In this document: positions 11,001 to 19,169 of the stretch, piece after piece
How the letters are laid out: each line of letters begins with the position of its first letter
Numbering within the stretch: position 1 is the stretch's first letter
DNA from: JAQBQB01 sp963846925
GTDB taxonomy: Bacteria; Gemmatimonadota; Gemmatimonadetes; Gemmatimonadales; Gemmatimonadaceae
Direction: 5' to 3'
Assembly: GCA_963846925.1 (NCBI GenBank)
Contig: CAWJXW010000005.1
Location: 248,001-312,000 of the forward strand
Length of the DNA: 64,000 nt
The notes under the pieces: generated by a model
The model's input: the letters and a program-made list of their open reading frames with translations, nothing else
Told to the model about the DNA's origin: nothing
Databases searched by the model: none
Position numbers and translations under genes: made by a program

Positions 11001-13245
11001 ATGGACGTAGTTCGTCGCTTTTCCCTCCTCGTCACGGCCGCTCTGTTCGCCGCCGCCCTCATCGTCGGCGCGATGCACGACCGGCCCGACGATTGACGCC
11101 GACGCCGCCTCGCAGCTGACGAGGTCGACGTCGTACTTCGACAGCACCATCGTGCTCGCGCGAAACGCGAGCCCGCGTGGCGCTCGCGGCGACGCGCTCA
11201 CGGTCGGGCTCACCTACCTCGAACGACTGCGTCTCGGGCTCGGCAGCCCGTTCCGGCTCGTGGACCAGGCGCTGGACGACCCGCGCTTCGACGCCGACCC
11301 AGCGCTTCGTACACGCGTCGTGTGGGCACTGTTGGGTCGGCTACGACGCGGCGACGCGTACGTCGTGGATTCGTCCGCTCTCGATGGCCTCGGGCCGTGG
11401 GACGCCGACGGCCACGGCGCGACCGGCGCGCAGCAGCTCGCGCTCATCGAACGGGCGGTCGAATCGGCGTCGGATCCGCGCGCCGGTGAATTGGCCGTGC
11501 GCCTCGCCTACATGATCAGCGCGGGGAAGGCGACCGTCGCGTCGCCGGCGGTGGCCGTCGCGACCGAGGCGGCCGCGCTCGTGCGCGATCGCGTGCTGGC
11601 CCAACGCGACCTCGCCGACCTGTTCGCCGACGCGACCCGCGACCCGGAAAACCGCGACGTACTGTCGCTGCTGGAAGATCGCCGCGAGAGCATGTCGTTC
11701 CGCGTTGAGCGCCCTGCAGCGGAGCCGCTCGACGCCGAGTTGCGTACCGAAGCGATGAACGCCGTGCCGGCGCTCGTCCGCGCGCTGGACACGCTGGAGA
11801 GATCGCCCAGACCGGTCTCCGCACGCCGTGCGCTGTACCCCGTACTCGGCCCGCACTTCGCCGCTCGCGCGAGCGCGCTCGGCGCCGACCTGCCGCCCGC
11901 GGCCCCGATCGTCGTCGCGTCGCGGCTGCGAAACGACCGCGCACAACCGGCGACGAACGAAGAGACGCTCGCCGCCGCGTACGATGCGGCGCCGCAGTCC
12001 ACCGATTCCGCGCGACGCATCGCGGCCCGCGCGCTGCTCTCCGACGCGGTCGCGCTGCGCGCTTTCGCGCAGGAGCGGCCCTGGCTCCCGGGCGATTCCA
12101 CCGTGAGCGCCGCCGAGCTGGTGGCGGAGTTCGAGCTCGCATCGGTGACCTTCGGCCGCGACGTACCGCGCGCATGGCGGCCGTACTACCTCGGATCGCT
12201 CCAGACTGCCCTGCAGGACATGCAACGCGTGTTTCCCGCGCTGTCGTTCGCGGGACTCCACGTCCAGTTCGGAAATCAGACGCTTCCGGATTCCGCGCTC
12301 GCGATGCACGACCCACGGACGCGCACGATCCAGCTCTCGATCGCGTCATCCGCCGGGACGATCGCGCACGAGCTCTCGCACGACCTGGATTGGCAGACGG
12401 CGCGACGGATGTACGCCAACGGCCGCGGCTACAGCACCGATCGCGCGATGGCGGATCGTAGCGGCGCACTCGGCGAATCGGTGCGCGGACTCGCCGAGGC
12501 GCGCGTGATTCGAGGCCTGGGTCCGGGTGGCGGGCCGAGCGCGCCCGCGCACAACGATCGACCGGCCGAGCTGTTTGCGCGAAGCGTGGACTGGTTCGTC
12601 GCGTCGACGCTGGCGATGCAAGGACGGTCGAATGGTTTTCTCACGGCCGTCCAGGATCCGATGCTTCCGGGCTACGCGGCCGGCGCGCCGGCGGTCGTCG
12701 GCACGGCGGGTGCGGAGTCGCTGCTCGGCGCGCTGGCGCAGATGACGTTCATCCCGGATTCGGCGAGAGACGCGTTCGAATCCCAGTGGTCCGACCCGGC
12801 GATCATCGATCCGACGCTGTTGGTCCGCCGCGTGCTCGACACGCCGCTGTCGTGGCGCGTCGTCTGGCAGCAGCTCGCGCGTTCGCCGAACACCCAGGCG
12901 AACGCGTCGATGCTCGGCGCGCCTTCGATGGCGCTCTGCGCGACCGGCAAGTCGCCCGAAGCGGCGGCGCGCGACCGGTTGCTCGTGCTGGCGATCGACG
13001 CGCGGGCCCGCGGCGCGGCGATTCGGCGCGCGCGATACTATCCGTCGAGCCTGCGCGGCGAGTGGGCGCGAGGGCTGCTCGCGACGCCGCCCTGGCGCAC
13101 CGACGTCGGCGAGTCGGTGATCGACGCGCTGCGCTCGTCGGTGGTGAACGAGCTATCGAGCGCGCCCTGGGCTCAGGGCGTCGTGCCGGTCGTCCCGGCG
13201 ATCTTCCGCTCCAGCTCCACGATCTGCTCGACCATCGCACGCTGA
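11001..13245 (+). CDS. Putative zinc-metallopeptidase lipoprotein with HELSH motif (one frameshift)
   Basis: Function not established. From ATG 11001 the N-terminus is MDVVRRFSLLVTAALFAAALIVG; dropping one base near 11070-11075 joins it to CTTGPTIDAD and creates a lipobox-like LIVGAC, so this is probably a lipoprotein of about 745 residues. The middle is alanine-rich and helical. The motif GTIAHELSHDLDW (zinc-ligand histidine codons at 12367 and 12379) is an HExxH signature, and the later PAELFARSVDW could supply the third ligand, as in gluzincin-type zincins. The stop at 13245 lies 73 bp inside the converging DUF421 gene, so the last 25 residues may be an overlap or a lost stop. I do not recognise a named family; peptidase activity is inferred from the motif alone. 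Confidence 0.7.
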
Positions 13246-13778
13246 CGCGCCTCGAGCTGGCCGAGGAGGCCGAGCGTCTCGTGGTGTCGCGTCTCGTCGT
13301 CCGTCGGGTGCCGCTGGACGAACGTGAGCGCCCCGCCCGTCTCGAGGCGGCACGACTGCACGTGGGCGAGTGACTCGATGCCCTGTCGTCTCGCGGCCGA
13401 TTCCAGCTCGGCGACGGTGATCAGCTCGCGCTCGAGGTGATGCCGGAGAATCCTGCCGTTGCGAATGAGATCATCGGGCTTTCCCTCGACCTTGTCCAAC
13501 TCGCCGTAGTGATAGAGCACGCGGACGACGATCGCGTTGATCAGGAGCAGCGCCGCCGCTCCGATGATGCCGCCGGTCAGCGAGTTGTCGTTTCCGATGA
13601 TCGCGTTCTGCACCGTGTTCGACAGCAGCAGTAGAACCACGAGATCGAACGGATTGATCTGCGACAGCTCTCGTTTCCCGGCGAGTCGGAGTCCGACGAG
13701 AAGGAACCCGTAGACGACGATCGTCCGGAGGAGCTTCTCGAGAATCGGAATGCCTGGCTGGAGGAGTTCCTGGAGCAT
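13173..13778 (-). CDS. DUF421 / YetF-type membrane protein
   Basis: Inner-membrane protein of the DUF421 family, whose biochemical role is poorly known. The 201 residues start with a membrane segment (IVVYGFLLVGLRLAG), then the family signature GKRELSQINPFDLVVLLLLSN, followed by NAIIGNDNSLTGG and a further hydrophobic stretch (AALLLINAIVVRVL). A cytoplasmic alpha/beta domain follows from about residue 95, and a helical tail with ARQRAMVEQIVELERK ends the protein. An 8-bp repeat array begins 5 bp upstream of the start codon, so no conventional ribosome site is visible; the real start may differ slightly. It overlaps the 3' end of the zincin lipoprotein gene tail to tail. Confidence 0.85.
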   Translation of the reverse strand: MLQELLQPGIPILEKLLRTIVVYGFLLVGLRLAGKRELSQINPFDLVVLLLLSNTVQNAIIGNDNSLTGGIIGAAALLLINAIVVRVLYHYGELDKVEGKPDDLIRNGRILRHHLERELITVAELESAARRQGIESLAHVQSCRLETGGALTFVQRHPTDDETRHHETLGLLGQLEARQRAMVEQIVELERKIAGTTGTTP

Positions 13779-13783
13779 GGGCA

Positions 13784-13898
13784 GGTGGACGGGTGGACGG
13801 GTGGACGGGTGGACGGGTGGACGGGTGGACCGGTGGACGGGTGGACCGGTGGACCGGTGGACCGGTGGACCGGTGGACCGGTGGACCGGTGGACCGGA
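13784..13898 (+). repeat. 8-bp tandem repeat, locus C (longest array)
   Basis: About 14 copies between two divergent genes. The left half is mainly the variant ACGGGTGG and the right half the standard ACCGGTGG, so two array subtypes are joined. Translations of this array are artefacts of a repeat that has no stops in any frame. Confidence 0.93.
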
Positions 13899-13918
13899 AC
13901 GACTGGATTCGTGGACCG

Positions 13919-13961
13919 GAGACCAGAGAGACCAGAGACCAGAGACCAGAGACCAGAGACC
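13919..13961 (+). repeat. 7-bp tandem repeat (GACCAGA)
   Basis: Six near-perfect GACCAGA units follow 20 nt after the 8-bp array and end 35 nt before the CYTH start codon. No related sequence was seen elsewhere in the window. Confidence 0.85.
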
Positions 13962-13996
13962 TATCAGTTCAAAACCAACTCCATGTACAATCTGAT

Positions 13997-14462
13997 ATGG
14001 TCAACCGCGAGATCGAGCGCAAATATCTGCTAACCGCCCTTCCGCCGCGCGTGCTGACGGCGCCGGCGGTGCACATCGACCAGGGCTACCTCCCCGGTGT
14101 TCGCATCAACGAGCGGGTTCGCCGATCGAAGCGCGAGGGCGTGGTCCGATACTACCGGACCATCAAGTCCGGGGATGGGAATCGAGAAGCTCGAAATCGA
14201 GGAAGAGATCGACGAACGTTTCTTCGCCGCGGTCTGGCCGCTCACGCTCGGACACCGGGTCGAGAAACGGCGCTACGAGGTTCCCGACGGGGAGCTGCTG
14301 TGGGAGATCGACGAGTTTCTCGACCGGTCCGGCTTGTGGCTGGCGGAGGTCGAGTTGAGCGCGGTGGATCAGCTCGTGGTGGTGCCGGCGTGGCTGGCGG
14401 AATTCGTCGAGCGGGAAGTGACGGAAGAGGTCAGATACACGAATCACGCGCTATCCAAGTGA
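13997..14462 (+). CDS. CYTH-domain protein (class IV adenylate cyclase / triphosphatase-like; one frameshift)
   Basis: CYTH proteins bind triphosphate substrates in a beta-tunnel and act as tripolyphosphatases, thiamine triphosphatases or adenylate cyclases; which applies here is unknown. ATG 13997 gives MVNREIERKYLL, containing the ExExK signature at residues 5-9. Later landmarks are RVRRSKREG, YYRTIKSG, EKLEIEEEI, RRYEVPDGELLWEIDEFLD and LAEVELS, the alternating acidic and basic strand pattern of the family. The frame changes once near 14172-14180, between TIKSG and IEKLEIEEE. At about 155 residues it is the usual length for a stand-alone CYTH protein. Its stop is followed at once by a dispersed repeat element that fills the whole gap to the converging kinase gene. 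Confidence 0.85.
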
Positions 14463-14694
14463 GGCGTGCTGAGTTCTGAGGTCTGAGTACTCAGTCGTCA
14501 GGTTCGTTCGTTGATCGCGGCTGCCGGACGTGGCATCGCGGAACGGGAAGATGAGCCCTAGCCGTGAGACATGAGCCTGAGCATGAGCAATGAGCGGCGC
14601 GCATCAGGTTGTCTCACGGCTCCTTCTCGCGGCTATGTCTCATGGCAGGGCTCGGCCAGCCGAGTCGAGATGCCCGGCGTGCGCCGACCAACTC
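14463..14694 (-). repeat. Dispersed ~225-bp structured repeat element, copy 1
   Basis: Reverse-oriented copy of an element also found at 22211 and 25152. It shares an end block (CATCTCGACTCGGC...CCGAGCCC), a central hairpin built from GAGCATGAGCCTGAGC-like units, and an opposite end block (CGAACGAACCTGACGACTG, then AGTACTCAGACCTCAGAACT). It starts at the base after the CYTH stop and ends 3 nt before the kinase stop codon, filling the convergent gap exactly. Confidence 0.85.
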
Positions 14695-14697
14695 TCC

Positions 14698-17367
14698 CTA
14701 CTTAGCCGCCGCCTTTTCGGCGGCCGCTAGCTCGGCGCGATACTTGGCCGCCTTTTCCGGTTTTCCGAGCGTGTCGAACTCTGCCACCAGATCCGTCCGC
14801 GCGTTCCGCAAGAAGCCTAACCCGGGACTCGCCTGCTTCACGAGTATGTCGTAGCCCGCCTGGCTCTCCACCTGCGCTTCCGCGAATCGCCGCTCTCGTA
14901 GGAGCACGCGCCCGAGCTTCACGCGCGCGATGCCGGTATTCGAGTGGTTGGGTCCCTGGGCCTCGGTGTATCGCCGTATCGCCTCGCGGTACAGCGCCTC
15001 GGCGCGCGGATAGTCTTTTTTTCCGTAGATCGCCGTGGCCAGGTTCGAGATTGCAAGGGCGATCAGATAGTGCTTGTCGCCGTAAATCTTGCGATAGATG
15101 TCCAAAATTCTCGTGTGGTAGACGATTGCCGCGTCGTAATTGCCGCGCTGGTACGCGATGTTCCCCAGCTCGTTCAGCGTCGATGCCACCGAAGGATGCA
15201 CTGAACCGTACACCCGCTCGCGAATCACGAGCGCTTGGCGGAGTACCGTGTCCGCCTCCGCGAAGCGGTTCTGAAATTCGAGCGCGCGGCCCAGCATCGT
15301 GAGGTCGAGCGCGGTCGCCGGATTGCTGTCGCCGTAGAACGCGCGCGTCATGGCCAGCGCCTCGCGGTCCAATCGCTCGGCGTCCTTGTAGTTCCCGCGC
15401 TCCTGCTGTGACGCGCCGAGGTTCACGAGAATTTCGGCGACCTGGGGATGCCGAGCACCGTACTCCTGCTTGTAAATCCCGAGCACCTCGCGGTTCAGCG
15501 AATCGGAGACGTCGTAGTGCCCCGCGTAGAAGTTGATGTCGGCGAGCGTGCTGAGATTCGCGGCGAGATCCACGCGTGCCGCGCGCGCCGCGGTGTCGCG
15601 GCGGACGACGTCCTGCATGATCGGGATCGCCGTGTCGTACGAGCCGCGCTCCTCGAGCACGCGCCCCAGCTCGGCGAGCGAGTGGATCACCGCCGGATCG
15701 TTCGGTGGGAGCACCGACTTGGCCAGATCGACGCCCTGCCGAATCAAACGCTCGGCGTCCTCGAGCTGGGCCTGGTCGACGCGCAGGTCGCCGAGCGCGA
15801 CGAGCGACGCGGCGACGTCCGGGTGCGTTGGACCGAGCACCGCGCGTCGACGGTCGAGCGCGAGTCGGAACAGGGAATCGGCACGCGGGAGGTTGCCGAG
15901 GTGTTGGTAGATGCCGGCGAGCGTGACGTACAACTCCGCCTGCACCGCCGGCTCGGCGTCGAGCGAGCGCGCCTGCATCAGACCGCGATCCAGCAGCGTG
16001 ACGACGTGGAGACTGTCCGCGGGGCCGGCGGCCTTGTCGCCGCCCTGGAAAAGGTCGAGTGTGAATCGTTGGATGCGTTGCGCTCGCGCCGCCTGCGCGA
16101 GCGCGTCGTTGCGCGCGCGGGCGAGCCGGACCGTGTAGAAGGCCACCAATCCCACCACGAGCGCGACCGCGACGCTCGCCGCGAGCACCGCCTCGCGGTT
16201 GCGGCGCACGAACTTGCCGGCGCGATAACGCAGACTGTCCGGCCGTGCCTCGAGCGGCTCGCCCTCGAGAAAGTGGTCGACGTCGCGAATGAGCGCGTCC
16301 ACCGTGGCGTAGCGGCGCTGCGGATCGCGGTGCATCGCGGTCAAGCAGAGCACATCGAGATCCGACCACTCGGCGGGGCGCAGCGGCTGTCCGGCCGGGT
16401 CGCCGCGAGCCGCCGCCGGGTTCTTCCTCGAGGCGACGGACGGGCGCTCGGCCTCGCGATCGGACAGCGCGGCCTCGAGATCGCCGATATTGTCGCCCGG
16501 CTCGAAGGGAAGATGGCCGGCGAGCAGCTCGTAGAGGATCACGCCGAGCGCATACACGTCGGTGTATGTGCCGATGCGACCGCCGCGGATCTGCTCGGGC
16601 GCCGCGTATGCCGGCGTGAGCAGCCGGAGGCCGGTGCGCGTGCGGTCCTTCCGCGCCTCGAGTCCGTCGAGCTGCTTGGCGATCCCGAAGTCGAGCAGTT
16701 TCACGATGCCGTCGTCGCCGACGAGAATGTTCGACGGCTTCAGGTCGCGGTGTACGACCAGATGCCGGTGCGCGTGTTGCACCGCTTCGCACACGTTGCG
16801 GAAGAGGCGCACCCGTCCGACGACGGAGGTGGCATGTGCGCGGCAATACTCGGTGAGCGGCGTGCCCTCCACGTACTCCATCACGAACCAGGGCGTGCCG
16901 TCGGCGAGCGAGCCCGCGTCGTAGAGACGCGCGATGAACGGATGGTTCAGCTGTGCCAGCGTGCGCTGCTCGCTGGCGAAGCGCTCGCGTCGCGCCGGGG
17001 AGAGCCACGCGTCGCGCAGGAGCTTGATCGCCGCCACGGTCCCGAGGTCTTCGCGCTCGGCGTGGTAGACGACGCCCATTCCACCCTCGCCGAGCATGCG
17101 CGTGAGTCGGTACGGTCCGAGGCGCTGGCCGGGCATGCCGTGCTCACCGGATTTGCCGAGCACCGAATCCGCCGCGGCTCCGATGCCGCGGTCGAGCAGC
17201 GAGTCGCCGCGCTCATCTTCGGCGAGCAGCGCCAGCGCGTCGTCGACGAGAGATGGATCGTCGGCACACTGGGTCTCCAGGTAGACGCGTTGATCCGCCG
17301 CGGGCAGATCGGCTGCCGCGTGAAACAGGGTTTGGAGACGGGCCCAGCGAGAGGAATCAAGCGTCAT
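14698..17367 (-). CDS. Membrane-anchored Ser/Thr protein kinase with TPR sensor region
   Basis: Hanks-type kinase, 889 residues from ATG 17367. The N-terminal 75 residues resemble the short domain seen before the kinase in this phylum. The kinase domain (about 85-370) keeps the key elements: glycine loop GEGGMG (93-98), Lys115, HRDLKPSN (206-213), DFG (226-228) and APEQ. A single membrane helix lies at about 393-412, followed by many TPR-like helical repeats to the C-terminus. The start is chosen because it overlaps the stop of the sigma-factor gene in ATGA, indicating translational coupling; an in-frame extension further upstream would run into the repeat array. Co-transcribed ECF and kinase pairs of this kind suggest that it controls the sigma factor by phosphorylation; that partnership is inferred. 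Confidence 0.93.
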   Translation of the reverse strand: MTLDSSRWARLQTLFHAAADLPAADQRVYLETQCADDPSLVDDALALLAEDERGDSLLDRGIGAAADSVLGKSGEHGMPGQRLGPYRLTRMLGEGGMGVVYHAEREDLGTVAAIKLLRDAWLSPARRERFASEQRTLAQLNHPFIARLYDAGSLADGTPWFVMEYVEGTPLTEYCRAHATSVVGRVRLFRNVCEAVQHAHRHLVVHRDLKPSNILVGDDGIVKLLDFGIAKQLDGLEARKDRTRTGLRLLTPAYAAPEQIRGGRIGTYTDVYALGVILYELLAGHLPFEPGDNIGDLEAALSDREAERPSVASRKNPAAARGDPAGQPLRPAEWSDLDVLCLTAMHRDPQRRYATVDALIRDVDHFLEGEPLEARPDSLRYRAGKFVRRNREAVLAASVAVALVVGLVAFYTVRLARARNDALAQAARAQRIQRFTLDLFQGGDKAAGPADSLHVVTLLDRGLMQARSLDAEPAVQAELYVTLAGIYQHLGNLPRADSLFRLALDRRRAVLGPTHPDVAASLVALGDLRVDQAQLEDAERLIRQGVDLAKSVLPPNDPAVIHSLAELGRVLEERGSYDTAIPIMQDVVRRDTAARAARVDLAANLSTLADINFYAGHYDVSDSLNREVLGIYKQEYGARHPQVAEILVNLGASQQERGNYKDAERLDREALAMTRAFYGDSNPATALDLTMLGRALEFQNRFAEADTVLRQALVIRERVYGSVHPSVASTLNELGNIAYQRGNYDAAIVYHTRILDIYRKIYGDKHYLIALAISNLATAIYGKKDYPRAEALYREAIRRYTEAQGPNHSNTGIARVKLGRVLLRERRFAEAQVESQAGYDILVKQASPGLGFLRNARTDLVAEFDTLGKPEKAAKYRAELAAAEKAAAK

Positions 17368-18353
17368 GAGACGGGGCGAACGGCCAGACGGCGCGGCCTC
17401 CCAGACGGCGCCAACTTCCAAACCGCGCCGACTTCCCAACGACGCCAACTCCCCAAAGGCGCCAACTCCCAAACGGCGCTAACTCCCGAACGGCGCGAAT
17501 TGCGCAAGCTTCCGGACAGCGCAAACCAGAACGAGCGTCGTTCGCGGTCGCGTCGTTCGCGGTCGCGTCGTTCGCGGTCGCGTCGTTCGCGGTCGCGTCG
17601 TTCGTGGTCGCGTCGTTTGGACGTTGGCGTCGTTGGGAAGTCGGCGCCCTTGGGAAGTTGGCGTCGTTGGGGAGTTGGCGTCGTTGGGGAGTTGGCGTCG
17701 TTGGGAGGTCGGCGCCCTTGGGGAGTTGGCGTCGTTGGGAACTCGGCGCCGTTTGGAAGTCGGCGCGGTTCGGAAGTCGGCGCCGTCGCCACTTCCTCAC
17801 GCGCCCTCTCCCCACCGCGCAGCTCGTGCGACAGCCAGGCTTTTGCGGCGCGCCAATCGCGTAACGCCGTCGACTCGGAGATGTCGAGAAGCTGCGCCGT
17901 TTCGGCCACGTCCATCCCACCGAAGAATCGGCTCTCGACGAGCAACGCCTGGCGCGGCTCGAGACGCGCCAGGTCGTCGAGCGCCTCGTCGAGCGCGACG
18001 AGGTCGTCGGCGGTGGACGCCGTCTCCTGGACGGCATCGTCGAACGTCACGACGACGGCGTCGCCGCCTCGCTTTCCCGCGCGACGGCGGCGCGCCGCTT
18101 CGATCAGCACCTGGCGCATGGCGCGTGCGGCGATCCGCTTGAAGTGGAGGCGCGACGTGCGAGCGACGCCCGGGGATTCGCGGAGCTTGAGCCAGGCCTC
18201 GTTGACGAGGGCGGTGGGGCTGATGGTGGCGCTCGGATCGTTCCGTCGCACGGCCGCGGCGAGGCGTCGCAGCTCCTCGTAGGTCGCGCTGAACAGGTCG
18301 TCGAGCGCCCGCCCGTCGTCGAACTCACTCCCTGTTTCAGGCCCGTGAGCCAC
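17364..18353 (-). CDS. ECF-type sigma factor with repeat-encoded C-terminal tail
   Basis: RNA polymerase sigma factor of the ECF subfamily that commonly precedes TPR-kinases. The start is GTG 18353. Region 2 spans about residues 18-95 (LFSATYEELRRLAAAVRR, ISPTALVNEAWLKL, RIAARAMRQVLIEAARR) and region 4 about 125-178, with the helix-turn-helix DVAETAQLLDISESTALRDWRAAKA split across two helices. Family members usually end near 185 residues, but this frame continues to 329 through repeats: RRxLPxGADFPTTPT-like units, then RRDRE repeats, then WRRWEVGAVWKLAP-like units. The tail is basic and low in complexity. The frame stays open up to the ATGA overlap with the kinase start, so the tail is probably translated. 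Whether it has a role is unknown. Confidence 0.88.
   Translation of the reverse strand: MAHGPETGSEFDDGRALDDLFSATYEELRRLAAAVRRNDPSATISPTALVNEAWLKLRESPGVARTSRLHFKRIAARAMRQVLIEAARRRRAGKRGGDAVVVTFDDAVQETASTADDLVALDEALDDLARLEPRQALLVESRFFGGMDVAETAQLLDISESTALRDWRAAKAWLSHELRGGERAREEVATAPTSEPRRLPNGAEFPTTPTPQGRRPPNDANSPTTPTPQRRQLPKGADFPTTPTSKRRDHERRDRERRDRERRDRERRDRERRSFWFALSGSLRNSRRSGVSAVWELAPLGSWRRWEVGAVWKLAPSGRPRRLAVRPVS
17395..17790 (-). repeat. Inverted arrays of 17-bp units around a 15-bp array, inside the sigma-factor gene
   Basis: On the + strand, 17395-17500 holds degenerate units of the type CCAACTTCCCAAACGGCG and 17624-17790 holds the reverse-complement type GTTGGGAAGTCGGCGCC. Between them, 17537-17615 carries six copies of CGTCGTTCGCGGTCG. 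The arm units are the same family as the arrays at 40445 and 41167. The whole structure lies in frame in the sigma-factor C-terminus. Confidence 0.88.
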
Positions 18354-18447
18354 GTTGCTCTCCGGTGGGTGTGACGGTTTCCGACGCCCCCCTGCGCAAT
18401 GGGGGGTGCAGCCGGCCGGCCGTCAAGGGGCTGGGCCGGCTCCTCTG

Positions 18448-18480
18448 GTATACTGTTACGGTTTCGTATATCTTCGGCCC
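18448..18480. promoter_or_regulatory. Probable divergent promoter region with TATACT and TATATC elements
   Basis: The 180-bp gap between the sigma-factor and beta-barrel genes contains TGGTATACTG near 18450 and CGTATATC near 18467. TATACT is a good -10 candidate for the + strand gene at 18534, with a leader of roughly 75 nt, and the same AT-rich patch reads as TATACG on the - strand. The neighbouring bases hold short GC hairpins (CCCCCC/GGGGGG at 18390-18410). Confidence 0.4.
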
Positions 18481-18533
18481 CACAGGGGCGCAAGCCCCCC
18501 GTTCTCCCCGTCCCTCACTCGTAGGAGATGAAC

Positions 18534-19106
18534 ATGCGACGTATGGCAGCTCGGCATGGCTCGATGTTGACCCTTGCGACCGCGTGCCTCGCAATGGCGG
18601 CGGTACCCGCCGCGGCGCAGATGAAGGGCGCCGCAAATTTCTCGATGGGCTATACGGACATCGGCCCGGTCGTCGGCATCGGCGGGATTGGGAGCGCCAG
18701 CGCCTCGTTTGGCGGACGCTTCGAGCACGCGATCAAGCCGCTGCCCGATCTCGGCAACGGCACGCTCGGCATCCAGGCCGCATTCGACTACTACTCGTGG
18801 GGACAGGATTTCACCGGCTACAGCTGGAGCTACAAGTACATCCCGATCGGCGTCACGGCGAACTACCACTTCAAGCTCGACGAGCCGAAGATCGATCCGT
18901 TCGTCGGCGCGGGCCTCGGGTACAACATCGTGAGCTGCAGCGGCACCGGCGCCTTTGGGAGCGTCTCCTGCGGCTACAGCAGCGGCATCTACTTCATCGG
19001 CCGCGTGGGCGCGCGCTACTTCTTCGCGCCGAAGATGTCGATTTACGCTGACGCCGGCGCCGGCGGTGCGGCGCTCAACCTCGGCTTGATGTTCAAGGTT
19101 CAATAG
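18534..19106 (+). CDS. Small outer-membrane beta-barrel protein (OmpW/OprF-like barrel)
   Basis: Predicted porin-like or structural barrel in the outer membrane. ATG 18534 is preferred over the ATG at 18528 because AGGAG at 18523-18527 is correctly spaced from it. The signal peptide ends at AAAQ (about residue 29). The mature part alternates polar and aromatic residues, as in FDYYSWGQDFTGYSWSYKYI, IGVTANYHFKL, PFVGAGLGYNIV and VGARYFFAPKMSIYADAG, typical of 8-stranded barrels; two cysteines flank a short loop (SCSGTGAFGSVSCG). It ends in FKVQ rather than a terminal aromatic. It is 191 residues and its frame is intact. A terminator-like hairpin follows at 19218, inside the next gene. Its exact function is unknown. 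Confidence 0.8.
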   Translation: MRRMAARHGSMLTLATACLAMAAVPAAAQMKGAANFSMGYTDIGPVVGIGGIGSASASFGGRFEHAIKPLPDLGNGTLGIQAAFDYYSWGQDFTGYSWSYKYIPIGVTANYHFKLDEPKIDPFVGAGLGYNIVSCSGTGAFGSVSCGYSSGIYFIGRVGARYFFAPKMSIYADAGAGGAALNLGLMFKVQ

Positions 19107-19169
19107 TGGCTTGACGGCCGCCGCCAGCCGCGGTTACCTGAGTGTCTGTGACACTCACGGGGAACCTCG

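Noticed and set aside
13785..14033. Small proteins made of WTGGPVDRW repeats
   Set aside because: They arise only because the 8-bp repeat has no stop codon in any frame; no start signal or conserved domain supports them.
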